A DNA stretch of 13,942 nt, from contig PFHP01000038.1 in NCBI GenBank assembly GCA_002782365.1, positions 1 through 13,942 on the forward strand, given 5' to 3'. The stretch's first letter is position 1; each line of letters begins with the position of its first letter. Made by a program: the position numbers and the translations under genes. This document shows positions 1-5,895 of this stretch, piece after piece. Below the pieces are notes generated by a model. It made no database searches, had not been told where the DNA came from, and saw only the letters and a list, made by a program, of their open reading frames with translations. Origin of the DNA: Candidatus Kuenenbacteria bacterium CG_4_8_14_3_um_filter_39_15. Its GTDB lineage: Bacteria > Patescibacteriota > Patescibacteriia > UBA2196 > GWA2-42-15.

Positions 1-1808
1 CCAACGCCAAAAATATAAGCCCGGGCGCTGTCATCGCTCAAAATGCTGTTAATTTTTTTTGCCACCTGCGGCTCAAGCGCTTCTTCACCAGGATTATCTT
101 CCGCTTTAAATTCCTCTAAAACCTTGCCGTCTTTATCCAACACTTGCAGGATGTATTGTAAATTATGTCTTTGGCCATTCTGGGCAAAAACGGCAAAAGC
201 TTTGGCGTGATCAATTAATTTTACCTCACCGCCGCCAAGCACTAAAGACAGTCCGAATCTTGAACGATCAGCCAAGGTCGTATAACCCATCTTCTCTGCC
301 AAATTCAAAACGTTTTCCACGCCGGTTAAATAAATTGTTTTAACCGCCGGAATATTTAAAGAGCCAGCCAAAGTCTTCCTAATCGGCAGTGGCCCATGCT
401 CTTTGTCGTCATAGTTATGCGGTTCATACTCGCCCTCAATATCAGTTTTGAATTTTGTCACGACGTCAAATAAAATCGTCTCGGGTGATAAGCCTTTTAA
501 AAAACTGGCCGCGTAGACTACTGGCTTAAATGATGAACCCGGCTGTCTGGGCCGCATGGTCACATTCACCGCCCCGTCATATTCTTGATTAAAATAATCC
601 CGCGAGCCCACCATGGCCAAAACTTCTCCAGTTCGGGCATCAATGGAAACCAGCGCCGCGTTATGCGCCCCATAATTCGCCTCATTTTTCTCCACTCCTT
701 TTTTAAGCGCTTCCTCGGCTATCTGCTGTTTATCCCAATCCAAACTGCTAATTACTTTTAGTCCTCCCTTTTCCACCATTTCCTCCCCGTATTTTTCCGC
801 CAAAAGCTCTTTAAGATACAAAACATAATGCGGCGCTTTAATACTCTGTGGTAATTTTTTAAATTCCAGCTGGCGCTCCATGGCTACTTCAGCTGCTTGC
901 TCATTCACATAACCAAGCTTAACCATCTGGTTTAACACAAAATGCTGACGGTCAAATAATTCGTCCAGATGCGAGCCATGGGGCGAATAATATGTGGTTG
1001 CCTTAAGCATGGCCGCCAAAATCGCCCCTTCAGCCAGATCAAGTTGGCTGGCTGACTTGCCAAAATAAGCCTGTGCCGCCGCCTCAATGCCGTAAGCAGT
1101 TGAACCATACGGCACCACATTAAAATACAGCTCTAAAATTTCGTCTTTGCTAAACTTTTTCTCCACCTGATAGGCAATGACCATTTCTTTTATTTTCCGG
1201 CGATATGTTTTTTCCGGACTTAAAAGCGCGTTTTTTACCAGCTGCTGTGTAATAGTTGATCCGCCTCTTCGCGGCCCAATGCCAAATAATTCATGCAAGC
1301 CGACTTTAACTAGTGCTGGAAAATCAAATCCGCGATGCGCATAAAACTGGTCATCTTCAACTGAAATTACTGCCCATTTAACATACTCTGGAATTTGATC
1401 CAGAGGCACCCAAGTTTTATTAGTGTCTCCCGATAAATCATAGAGCACCACTTTGCCTGTGCGATCATAAATTTTTGTGGTTGATCCTTCGGTTGAAGCT
1501 AAAAATTCTTCCCTTGTTGGCACTTGCGAAGAATAATAGAAAAAAACCAAACTACTGATGATAACTATAAAAATAAAAACAAACATTGCCAGCTTCAACA
1601 GCGGTTTTAATATCTTTTGTTTCAAAACACTGCTCCCATCAGACCGGCCAAAATAGCCTGATCTTTTTGGTACTTTCAGCTTCACGTCTCCTCTGTTTCT
1701 GCCAAACGAAAAAGCCGCCCTTCTTTTTTCAATCAACTTATCAGAAGGATAGCTTCTCTTATTTTTCCAACTTTGCGGAGATTTTACTTTCAGCGCTGGT
1801 ATAGGCAT
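1..1808 (-). CDS. Class A penicillin-binding protein (PBP1A-type), 3' end cut by window edge
   Basis: Bifunctional peptidoglycan synthase: the glycosyltransferase polymerises lipid II and the transpeptidase cross-links stem peptides at the outer face of the membrane. About 602 codons are visible. A basic cytoplasmic N-terminus (about residues 1-72) precedes one membrane anchor (about 73-91). The GT51 domain carries EDDQFYAHRGFD (151-162, with the catalytic Glu at 151) and RGGSTITQQLVKN (181-193). The transpeptidase domain shows SSFK (SxxK, Ser425) and SLN (SxN, 483-485). The KTG motif and C-terminus lie off the left edge, so the total should exceed 700 residues, as usual for the family. The start is the only ATG ahead of the basic tail and anchor. 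There is no Shine-Dalgarno sequence, but two TATAAT boxes sit just upstream. It is divergent from tyrS. Family call is secure; the choice among PBP1a/1b/1c names is not. Confidence 0.95.
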   Translation of the reverse strand, partial: MPIPALKVKSPQSWKNKRSYPSDKLIEKRRAAFSFGRNRGDVKLKVPKRSGYFGRSDGSSVLKQKILKPLLKLAMFVFIFIVIISSLVFFYYSSQVPTREEFLASTEGSTTKIYDRTGKVVLYDLSGDTNKTWVPLDQIPEYVKWAVISVEDDQFYAHRGFDFPALVKVGLHELFGIGPRRGGSTITQQLVKNALLSPEKTYRRKIKEMVIAYQVEKKFSKDEILELYFNVVPYGSTAYGIEAAAQAYFGKSASQLDLAEGAILAAMLKATTYYSPHGSHLDELFDRQHFVLNQMVKLGYVNEQAAEVAMERQLEFKKLPQSIKAPHYVLYLKELLAEKYGEEMVEKGGLKVISSLDWDKQQIAEEALKKGVEKNEANYGAHNAALVSIDARTGEVLAMVGSRDYFNQEYDGAVNVTMRPRQPGSSFKPVVYAASFLKGLSPETILFDVVTKFKTDIEGEYEPHNYDDKEHGPLPIRKTLAGSLNIPAVKTIYLTGVENVLNLAEKMGYTTLADRSRFGLSLVLGGGEVKLIDHAKAFAVFAQNGQRHNLQYILQVLDKDGKVLEEFKAEDNPGEEALEPQVAKKINSILSDDSARAYIFGV

Positions 1809-1817
1809 CTTATTGTA

Positions 1818-1832
1818 ATTATAGCAATTATA
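1818..1832 (-). promoter_or_regulatory. Two tandem TATAAT boxes in front of the PBP gene
   Basis: On the minus strand TATAAT occurs at 1823-1818 and 1832-1827. Transcription from them would begin roughly 2-14 nt before the PBP ATG at 1808, giving an almost leaderless mRNA. No convincing -35 hexamer is visible, and the region is AT-rich, so chance matches are possible. Confidence 0.35.
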
Positions 1833-1835
1833 AGC

Positions 1836-1852
1836 TAATATAGTAATATAAT
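1836..1852 (+). promoter_or_regulatory. Possible -10 elements for tyrS
   Basis: TAATAT (1836-1841) and TATAAT (1847-1852) lie immediately before the tyrS ATG at 1856. The first would give a leader of only about 8 nt; the second would start transcription at or inside the start codon. No good -35 is seen. The 47-bp divergent gap must hold promoters for both tyrS and the PBP gene. Confidence 0.3.
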
Positions 1853-1855
1853 CAT

Positions 1856-3067
1856 ATGAACCCAAAAAATCAAGCTAACCAAATTAAAGAACTGCTAGAA
1901 AAAGGCGTAGAAAGTATATACCCTGATAAATCCTATCTTGAAAAACTTTTGGCATCAGGCAAAAAACTAACTGTTTATCAAGGATTTGACCCGACAGCCG
2001 ATACGCTCCACATTGGTAATTTTGTTGGTCTAATTAAACTAAAACAATTCCAAGATCTTGGCCACCGTGTTATTTTCCTCATTGGCGATTATACAGCTAT
2101 GATTGGTGATCCTGATAAAAGAATTGTTAGAAAACAATTAACTTATGAACAAGTCATAAAAAATTGCAAAAATTATCAAGCCCAGGCCAGTAAAATTTTA
2201 AACTTTTCTGGTAAAAATCCTGTTCAATTAAAATATAATAGCGAATGGTTATCAAAACTTACCTTCAAAGACACTTTAGAACTTCTAACTAATTTTACTG
2301 TTCAACGCATACTTGAACGAGACCTTTTTGAACAAAGAATCAAGTCTGGTAATCCTCTTTATCTGCACGAATTTATGTATCCAGTTATGCAAGCCTACGA
2401 CTCGGTGGCGATGAATGTTGACGGCGAGATTGGCGGCAATGACCAAACTTTTAATATGCTGGCCGGCCGAGATTTAATGGCTAAAATGAAAAACAAAGAA
2501 AAATTTGTCTTGACCATTAAACTGCTTGAGGATCCCAGCGGTAAAAAAATGGGCAAAACTGAAGGCAATATGATTACTTTGAATGACAGCCCTAAAAATA
2601 TGTTTGGCAAAATTATGAGCTGGCCGGACACAATGATTGCTCTTGGCTTTGAACTGTGCACTAATTACTCACTTGATAAAATTGAAGAGATAAAAAAGAA
2701 ACTGCAAGACACAAAACATAATCCGCGCGACCTTAAGGCAAAACTGGCCAAAGAAATTATTACTTTTTACCATTCAAAAGCCGAGGCCGATAAAGCCGAG
2801 CAAGAATTCAATAGGATATTCCGCGACAAAGACACGCCGACCAATATGGAAAAAGTCTTTATTATGAACATTGAATACGATCTGCCAGAACTCATGGCCT
2901 CTGCCCAATTAGTCCCTAGTAAATCCGAAGCCAAGCGGCTGATTGAGCAAGGCGGCGTGACTCTCAATGACAAAAAAATCACTGACTGGAAAAAGAAAGT
3001 AAAACCAGCTGACAATACTGTCCTCAAAATCGGCAAAAGAAAATTTGCCCGACTAATAATAAAATAG
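1856..3067 (+). CDS. tyrS: Tyrosyl-tRNA synthetase
   Basis: Class Ic aminoacyl-tRNA synthetase that charges tRNA-Tyr with tyrosine in the cytoplasm. 403 residues, a normal length. The Rossmann catalytic domain carries the HIGH-type motif HIGN (52-55) and tyrosine-pocket elements around YPVMQAYD (about 175-182) and GGNDQTFN (about 193-200). The KMSKS loop appears as KKMGKT (230-235), a variant known in part of the TyrRS family. An S4-type RNA-binding domain closes the protein (about 340-403; PSKSEAKRLIEQGGV segment). ATG at 1856 gives the expected short N-terminal helix before the catalytic core. There is no Shine-Dalgarno sequence. The stop is TAG, and its last two bases belong to a 13-bp direct repeat. 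It appears to be monocistronic, followed by a decayed gene. Confidence 0.97.
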   Translation: MNPKNQANQIKELLEKGVESIYPDKSYLEKLLASGKKLTVYQGFDPTADTLHIGNFVGLIKLKQFQDLGHRVIFLIGDYTAMIGDPDKRIVRKQLTYEQVIKNCKNYQAQASKILNFSGKNPVQLKYNSEWLSKLTFKDTLELLTNFTVQRILERDLFEQRIKSGNPLYLHEFMYPVMQAYDSVAMNVDGEIGGNDQTFNMLAGRDLMAKMKNKEKFVLTIKLLEDPSGKKMGKTEGNMITLNDSPKNMFGKIMSWPDTMIALGFELCTNYSLDKIEEIKKKLQDTKHNPRDLKAKLAKEIITFYHSKAEADKAEQEFNRIFRDKDTPTNMEKVFIMNIEYDLPELMASAQLVPSKSEAKRLIEQGGVTLNDKKITDWKKKVKPADNTVLKIGKRKFARLIIK

Positions 3068-3119
3068 TTCGCATAATACACAACAAAAGGTCGCTTATGC
3101 GCCAACAGTTCGCATAATA
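3066..3119. repeat. 13-bp direct repeat with a shared inverted arm
   Basis: AGTTCGCATAATA occurs exactly at 3066-3078 and 3107-3119. Between them, TTATGCG at 3095-3101 is the inverse of the CGCATAA core of both copies (3070-3076 and 3111-3117). It can therefore pair with either side: one hairpin has an 18-nt loop, the other a 9-nt loop. The first copy overlaps the tyrS stop codon. There is no T-run after either hairpin, so neither is a standard terminator. It may be a recombination scar or the recognition site of a lost element; its function is unknown. Confidence 0.6.
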
Positions 3120-3367
3120 AAGAGTTAGACGACATATTACTCGCCAAAAATTTATTTTTTATAAAATTTTTTCTTTTTATTCAAAACCCGCCCGAAAGAT
3201 ATATTAACCATTCATGCAACCCAAATACAGAAGTAATTGATAATTGCGACATGGCCATAAGAGACATTAAAAAAGGAGAAGAGATAACATCAGATTATTC
3301 CAAGGACAATGCTGTTATACATTTTAGATGTAACTGTGGCAGTAAAAACTGTAAAAAATCTATATAA
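3077..3367 (+). pseudogene. SET-domain protein remnant (C-terminal half)
   Basis: The open frame from 3077 to TAA at 3367 encodes the end of a small SET-domain lysine methyltransferase. It contains PPERYINHSCNPN (the SET NHSCxPN motif that helps form the pseudoknot and SAM site), the RDIKKGEEITSDYS segment typical of the domain end, and a post-SET cysteine cluster CNCGSKNC. The N-terminal SET sheet is missing: upstream the frame reads Phe/Leu-rich low-complexity sequence and then hits TAA at 3074. No ATG exists before the conserved core; the first in-frame ATG falls inside the domain. It shares the tyrS frame but is separated by TAG and TAA. I call it a 5'-truncated pseudogene. Small SET proteins are common in CPR genomes. 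Expression from a non-ATG start is possible but would still lack half the fold. Confidence 0.75.
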
Positions 3368-3386
3368 ATCAGCAACCACAAAATAA

Positions 3387-3415
3387 TTGACGGTTTTAAT
3401 AGTAAATGATATTAT
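3387..3415 (+). promoter_or_regulatory. Sigma70-type promoter for the tRNA cluster
   Basis: TTGACG (3387-3392), a 17-nt spacer and TATTAT (3410-3415) form a near-consensus promoter. Transcription would start near 3422, about 40 nt before tRNA-Ile. The predicted start lies within the left arm of the adjacent hairpin terminator. Confidence 0.6.
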
Positions 3416-3416
3416 G

Positions 3417-3453
3417 AAAGCATTATAATGAGTAATTATAGTGCTTTTGTTTT
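3417..3453 (+). terminator. Intrinsic terminator before the tRNA cluster
   Basis: A 13-bp stem (3417-3429 with 3435-3447, one G-U pair) closes the 5-nt loop GAGTA and is followed by TTTTGTTTT. This has the shape of a Rho-independent terminator for transcripts arriving from tyrS and the SET remnant. The stem is AT-rich. RNA begun at the tRNA promoter (about 3422) would lack the base of the stem and could escape it. Confidence 0.55.
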
Positions 3454-3460
3454 ATAATTC

Positions 3461-3534
3461 GGGCATATAGCTCAGCTGGCTAGAGCGCAACACTGATAAT
3501 GTTGAGGTCCGTGGTTCGAGTCCACGTATGCCCA
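3461..3534 (+). tRNA. tRNA-Ile (anticodon GAT)
   Basis: Complete cloverleaf. Acceptor GGGCATA/TATGCCC, D-stem GCTC/GAGC, anticodon stem CAACA/TGTTG with loop CTGATAA (anticodon GAT, Ile), T-stem GTGG-type pairing with the standard T-loop TTCGAGT, and discriminator A at 3534. The CCA end is not encoded. No intron. Confidence 0.97.
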
Positions 3535-3539
3535 CTAAT

Positions 3540-3855
3540 GCCGGGGTAGCTCAGTGGTAGAGCACATGACTGGATTTTCGGTCCCTCCGATGGTAACATC
3601 GGAGTGCAAACTGGGTGAATTCGGGGAAACCTAAATTCCGCAGCCACGGGATATGGCAATCCCGAGCCAAGTCCTAGAGGGTTAAAAATTCTAGGAAAGG
3701 TGTAGAGACTAGCAAGTGAGCCCCAACAATAACCTTGCGTAAGCGCCCAGCTCCCTTATTTATTAAGAGGAGATGAGATAGTCCAATCTCAAGAGAAATC
3801 TTGAAACATTACTTGGAAAATCATGGTGTCGGCAGTCCGATTCTGCCTCCCGGCA
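3540..3855 (+). tRNA. tRNA-Phe (anticodon GAA) interrupted by a group I intron
   Basis: Exons 3540-3571 and 3816-3855 join into a 72-nt tRNA. Acceptor GCCGGGG pairs with TCCCGGC (one G-U), D-stem GCTC/GAGC with 7-nt loop AGTGGTA, anticodon stem CATGA/TCATG, T-stem GGCAG/CTGCC, discriminator A at 3855, CCA not encoded. Joining gives the anticodon loop CTGAAAA, with anticodon GAA, hence Phe. The interruption lies between U33 and G34. The T-loop is TCCGATT, with C instead of the near-universal U55. It is co-directional with tRNA-Ile, 5 nt downstream, and probably shares its promoter. No other splice choice gives a 7-nt loop with a 5' exon ending in U and an intron ending in G. Confidence 0.92.
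3572..3815 (+). ncRNA. Group I self-splicing intron in tRNA-Phe (244 nt, no ORF)
   Basis: Most core helices can be drawn. P1: exon GACU (3568-3571) with GGUC (3580-3583), leaving the U-G wobble at the 5' splice site. P10: UUUUC (3575-3579) with the 3' exon GAAAA (3816-3820), perfect. P2: 3585-3592/3597-3604 with GUAA loop. P3: 3611-3617/3744-3750. P4: 3621-3626/3660-3665. P6: 3672-3678/3690-3696. P7: GACUA (3707-3711)/UAGUC (3779-3783). P8: about 3751-3773. P9: 3789-3794/3799-3804 with GAAA tetraloop. The intron ends in G3815 (omega-G). A possible extra helix GCAAG/CUUGC (3712-3716/3734-3738) between P7 and P3 would suggest subgroup IA; this subgroup call is inference. No homing endonuclease is encoded, so it must splice alone and is not mobile by itself. 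Confidence 0.92.
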
Positions 3856-3863
3856 AATTTTTT

Positions 3864-3902
3864 TGGAGTGTGGCCTAGTGGTTTAGGGCGTCTAGTTTTT
3901 GC
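3864..3902 (+). pseudogene. Orphan tRNA 5' half (Gln-like)
   Basis: The stretch reads like the first half of a tRNA: a 7-nt acceptor strand TGGAGTG (3864-3870), TG, D-arm GCCT-AGTGGTTTA-GGGC (3873-3889), and the 5' strand of an anticodon stem TCTAG (3891-3895) followed by a T-run and GC. The matching 3' half (CTAGA, T-arm, CACTCCA) is absent from the next 100 bp; tRNA-Pro begins at 3917. The D-arm style and T-rich loop resemble bacterial tRNA-Gln, but the identity is uncertain. It is probably a truncated tRNA; a split or trans-spliced half is a remote alternative. Confidence 0.5.
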
Positions 3903-3916
3903 CCGCCAAAAATTAA

Positions 3917-3993
3917 CGGGGTGTAGCCCAGTAGCCTAAGGCGCATGCTTTGGGAGCATGAGATCGAGGGTGCGAATCCCTCCACCCCGACCA
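3917..3993 (+). tRNA. tRNA-Pro (anticodon TGG), CCA encoded
   Basis: Acceptor CGGGGTG/CACCCCG, anticodon stem CATGC/GCATG with loop TTTGGGA (anticodon TGG at 3951-3953), T-stem GAGGG/CCCTC, discriminator A3990 and genome-encoded CCA at 3991-3993. The C1-G72 pair is typical of bacterial tRNA-Pro. The T-loop is TGCGAAT, with G at position 55. Unlike its two neighbours, this tRNA encodes CCA. Confidence 0.95.
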
Positions 3994-4001
3994 ATCCCAT
4001 C

Positions 4002-4030
4002 TTGCATTATTTTATATCCTATGCTAATTT
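4002..4030 (+). promoter_or_regulatory. Possible promoter of the rpsF operon
   Basis: TTGCAT (4002-4007), a 17-nt spacer and TAATTT (4025-4030), preceded by TGC (extended -10). The -10 is weak; position and spacing support it. The leader would be roughly 25 nt and has no Shine-Dalgarno sequence. Confidence 0.35.
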
Positions 4031-4059
4031 AAACTAATATTAATTAACTATCTATCGCC

Positions 4060-4530
4060 ATGTCCCAAGAAACAGCCAAAGATTTGAAAGAATATGAAAT
4101 TCTTTATTTACTATCCGTGACTTTAAATCCTGATGAAATTCAGGCTATTAAAGGTAAAATTAATGAGCTGATCGCCAAAGCCGACGGCATCATAATTAAA
4201 GAAGATGACCTCGGTAAACGGAAATTAGCCTATATGATTAAACGTGCCAGGCATGGCCATTATTTGCTGACCATTTTTAAGGCTCCTGCCGCTGAAATAA
4301 ACTCAATTAATCATGAGTTGGAACTCATGCCTGAAATTCTAAGGCACAAACTGGTTGTCAAAAAAGATATTAAAACCATGGGTGCCAAAGAAACCATGGA
4401 ATATAAAAAACCAAGCATTAAACCGGAAGACAAAGAAAGACCAAAACCTAAGGCTGAAAAAGAAATTAAAGTTGACATTGAGGAGCTGGACAAAAAAATT
4501 GACGAGCTGCTGTCTGAAGATGACATCTAA
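4060..4530 (+). CDS. rpsF: Small ribosomal subunit protein bS6
   Basis: S6 binds the central domain of 16S rRNA together with S18 on the 30S platform. The S6 ferredoxin-like fold spans about residues 10-105, with the recognisable LGKRKLAYMIKRARHGHY segment in its middle. Residues about 115-156 form a charged, Lys/Glu/Pro-rich tail ending in acidic LLSEDDI, which makes the protein (156 aa) longer than a minimal S6 of about 95-105; C-terminal extensions vary between lineages. It is first in rpsF-ssb-rpsR-efp, with 42 nt to ssb. Start ATG at 4060 has no Shine-Dalgarno sequence. Confidence 0.95.
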   Translation: MSQETAKDLKEYEILYLLSVTLNPDEIQAIKGKINELIAKADGIIIKEDDLGKRKLAYMIKRARHGHYLLTIFKAPAAEINSINHELELMPEILRHKLVVKKDIKTMGAKETMEYKKPSIKPEDKERPKPKAEKEIKVDIEELDKKIDELLSEDDI

Positions 4531-4572
4531 TTTTTTAAAGTTAACCACTAATTACCAACTAATCAAAACTAT

Positions 4573-5037
4573 ATGAATCTCAATAAAGCCATGATTATCG
4601 GCAATCTCACTCGCGACCCGGAACTCCGCACCACTCCCAATGGCACTTCTGTCACCTCTTTTGGTGTCGCCACTAATTTTGTCTGGACAGACACTAATGG
4701 CCAGCGCCAGGAACGAGCTGAATTTCATAATGTGGTTGCCTGGAGAAAATTAGCCGAGATAATCAGCCAATATCTGCGCAAAGGCTCAAAGGTCTATATT
4801 GAAGGCCGTTTGCAGACTAGAAGCTGGAATGACCAAACAGGCAATAAAAAATATATGACGGAAATTGTCGCAGAGAATATGATTATGCTTGATTCAAAAG
4901 GCTCTAGCGGAGCGCCCAACTCAACCCCGGTCGTGTCAACTCCTCCCCCAGCGCTCGAAGAATCAACCCCTATTATTGACATTAATGAACCGACCACTAA
5001 TACTGACGAGGTTAGGGTGGAAGAGGTTCCATTTTAA
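4573..5037 (+). CDS. ssb: Single-stranded DNA-binding protein
   Basis: Binds and protects single-stranded DNA during replication, recombination and repair, and recruits partner enzymes through its C-terminal tip. 154 residues. The OB-fold (about 1-106) begins MNLNKAMIIGNLTRDPELR and contains EFHNVVAWRKLAEI and the GSKVYIEGRLQTR strand, all typical of bacterial SSB. A Pro/Thr/Ser-rich linker follows (about 112-140). The acidic tip ends VEEVPF, the counterpart of the DDIPF tail in E. coli. The position between rpsF and rpsR is the classic bacterial arrangement. A gap of 21 nt separates it from rpsR. Confidence 0.97.
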   Translation: MNLNKAMIIGNLTRDPELRTTPNGTSVTSFGVATNFVWTDTNGQRQERAEFHNVVAWRKLAEIISQYLRKGSKVYIEGRLQTRSWNDQTGNKKYMTEIVAENMIMLDSKGSSGAPNSTPVVSTPPPALEESTPIIDINEPTTNTDEVRVEEVPF

Positions 5038-5058
5038 AAAATAAAAATATCCTATTTT

Positions 5059-5277
5059 ATGAATCAAACCACAGCTGATAAACATTGCCACTTCTGCGTC
5101 AACCAGCTAGACAAGGTTGACTGGAAAGATATCCCGACTCTCCAACGTTTTATGTCGCACTATAATCGCATTGTCCCTGGCAGACGGACCGGACTGTGCG
5201 CTAAGCACCAAAGAAAAGTTGCTCGGGCTATTAAGCGCGCTCGGGAAATGGGCCTGATGCCCTTTGTCAGAAAATAA
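5059..5277 (+). CDS. rpsR: Small ribosomal subunit protein bS18, zinc-type
   Basis: Partner of S6 on the 30S platform. 72 residues, normal length. It shows the C-terminal core VPGRRTGLCAKHQRKVARAI of the family. Cys10, Cys13, Cys47 and His50 (CxxC ... CxxH) form a likely zinc-binding set, the metal-dependent version of S18. It is followed after 14 nt by efp; in many bacteria rplI follows here, but none is present. Confidence 0.96.
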   Translation: MNQTTADKHCHFCVNQLDKVDWKDIPTLQRFMSHYNRIVPGRRTGLCAKHQRKVARAIKRAREMGLMPFVRK

Positions 5278-5291
5278 GACGGCAATTAATT

Positions 5292-5852
5292 ATGTTAAAC
5301 TATACTGACCTTAAAGTTAACACGGTATTTAAGTTTGAAGGCGACCCTTATCAGGTAATAAAAGCCTCTCATCTTAAAATGGGCCGCGGCGCCGCTGTCC
5401 TGCAAACTAAGATTAAAAACCTAAAAAACGGCAATGTCTTGGAACGAAATTTCAAACAAGCTGACAAATTTGAAGAGGCTGACATAAAAAAAGAAAAAGC
5501 CAGTTTTCTCTACAGCGAGAGTGACAAATGCAATTTCATGGATGAAAATTACGAACAATTTTCTATTGAAAAATCAATTATAGAAAAACAACTGGGGTTT
5601 CTCAAGGAATCAGCCAGTGTCAACGTATTATATTTTGACGGTTTGCCGATTGGTATTGAATTGCCGCCTAAAATTGATCTGAAAGTAGTGGAAGCTCCGC
5701 CAGCAATCCGCGGCGACACTGCCCAAGGCTCTGTTACCAAATCAGTTAAACTGGAAACCGGCGCTGAAATCAATACCCCCATCTTTATTAAAGAGGGCGA
5801 CATCATCCGCATCAACACCGAAACTGGAGAATATGTGGAAAGAGTAAAATAA
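5292..5852 (+). CDS. efp: Translation elongation factor P
   Basis: EF-P enters the ribosome between P and E sites and relieves stalling at consecutive prolines. 186 residues in three beta-barrel domains: a KOW-like N domain (about 1-62), a central OB domain (about 65-125) and a C-terminal OB domain (about 130-186, with INTPIFIKEGDIIRINTETGEY). The functional loop of domain I reads HLKMGRGAAV, placing Arg at position 32 where E. coli-type EF-P has a modified Lys at 34 in a KPGKG context; Met30 replaces the usual Pro. Arg32 is the residue rhamnosylated by EarP in Pseudomonas and Neisseria; whether that happens here cannot be seen. It is last in the operon; its stop codon lies inside the terminator stem. 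Confidence 0.97.
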   Translation: MLNYTDLKVNTVFKFEGDPYQVIKASHLKMGRGAAVLQTKIKNLKNGNVLERNFKQADKFEEADIKKEKASFLYSESDKCNFMDENYEQFSIEKSIIEKQLGFLKESASVNVLYFDGLPIGIELPPKIDLKVVEAPPAIRGDTAQGSVTKSVKLETGAEINTPIFIKEGDIIRINTETGEYVERVK

Positions 5853-5874
5853 AACCCGGCATCAACCGGGTTTT
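5851..5874. terminator. Bidirectional terminator between efp and recA
   Basis: Perfect 9-bp stem AAAACCCGG / CCGGGTTTT around the 6-nt loop CATCAA. A-tracts on the left and T-tracts on the right allow it to work for the efp transcript (plus) and the recA transcript (minus). It overlaps the efp stop codon. Confidence 0.85.
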
Positions 5875-5895
5875 AAAATACCTAATTACTAATTA

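Noticed and set aside
1586..1804. Open frame on the plus strand opposite the PBP start
   Set aside because: The opposite strand encodes a clear PBP N-terminus and membrane anchor; this frame is its antisense shadow.
3066..3130. Resemblance to an integron attC or Xer dif/loxP-like site (CGCATAA arms, GTTAGAC at 3124-3130)
   Set aside because: GTTAGAC fits the attC core consensus, but no matching RYYYAAC partner lies upstream. The CGCATAA/TTATGCG arms are separated by 18 or 9 nt rather than the 6-8 nt of Xer sites.
3065..3367. A tyrS-SET fusion by stop-codon read-through (same frame)
   Set aside because: Both TAG (3065) and TAA (3074) intervene, and tyrS already has a complete S4 domain; the shared frame is a one-in-three coincidence.
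3453..3458. TATAAT immediately before tRNA-Ile as its promoter
   Set aside because: It is 2 nt from the tRNA 5' end, so transcription would begin inside the tRNA; it also overlaps the terminator T-run.
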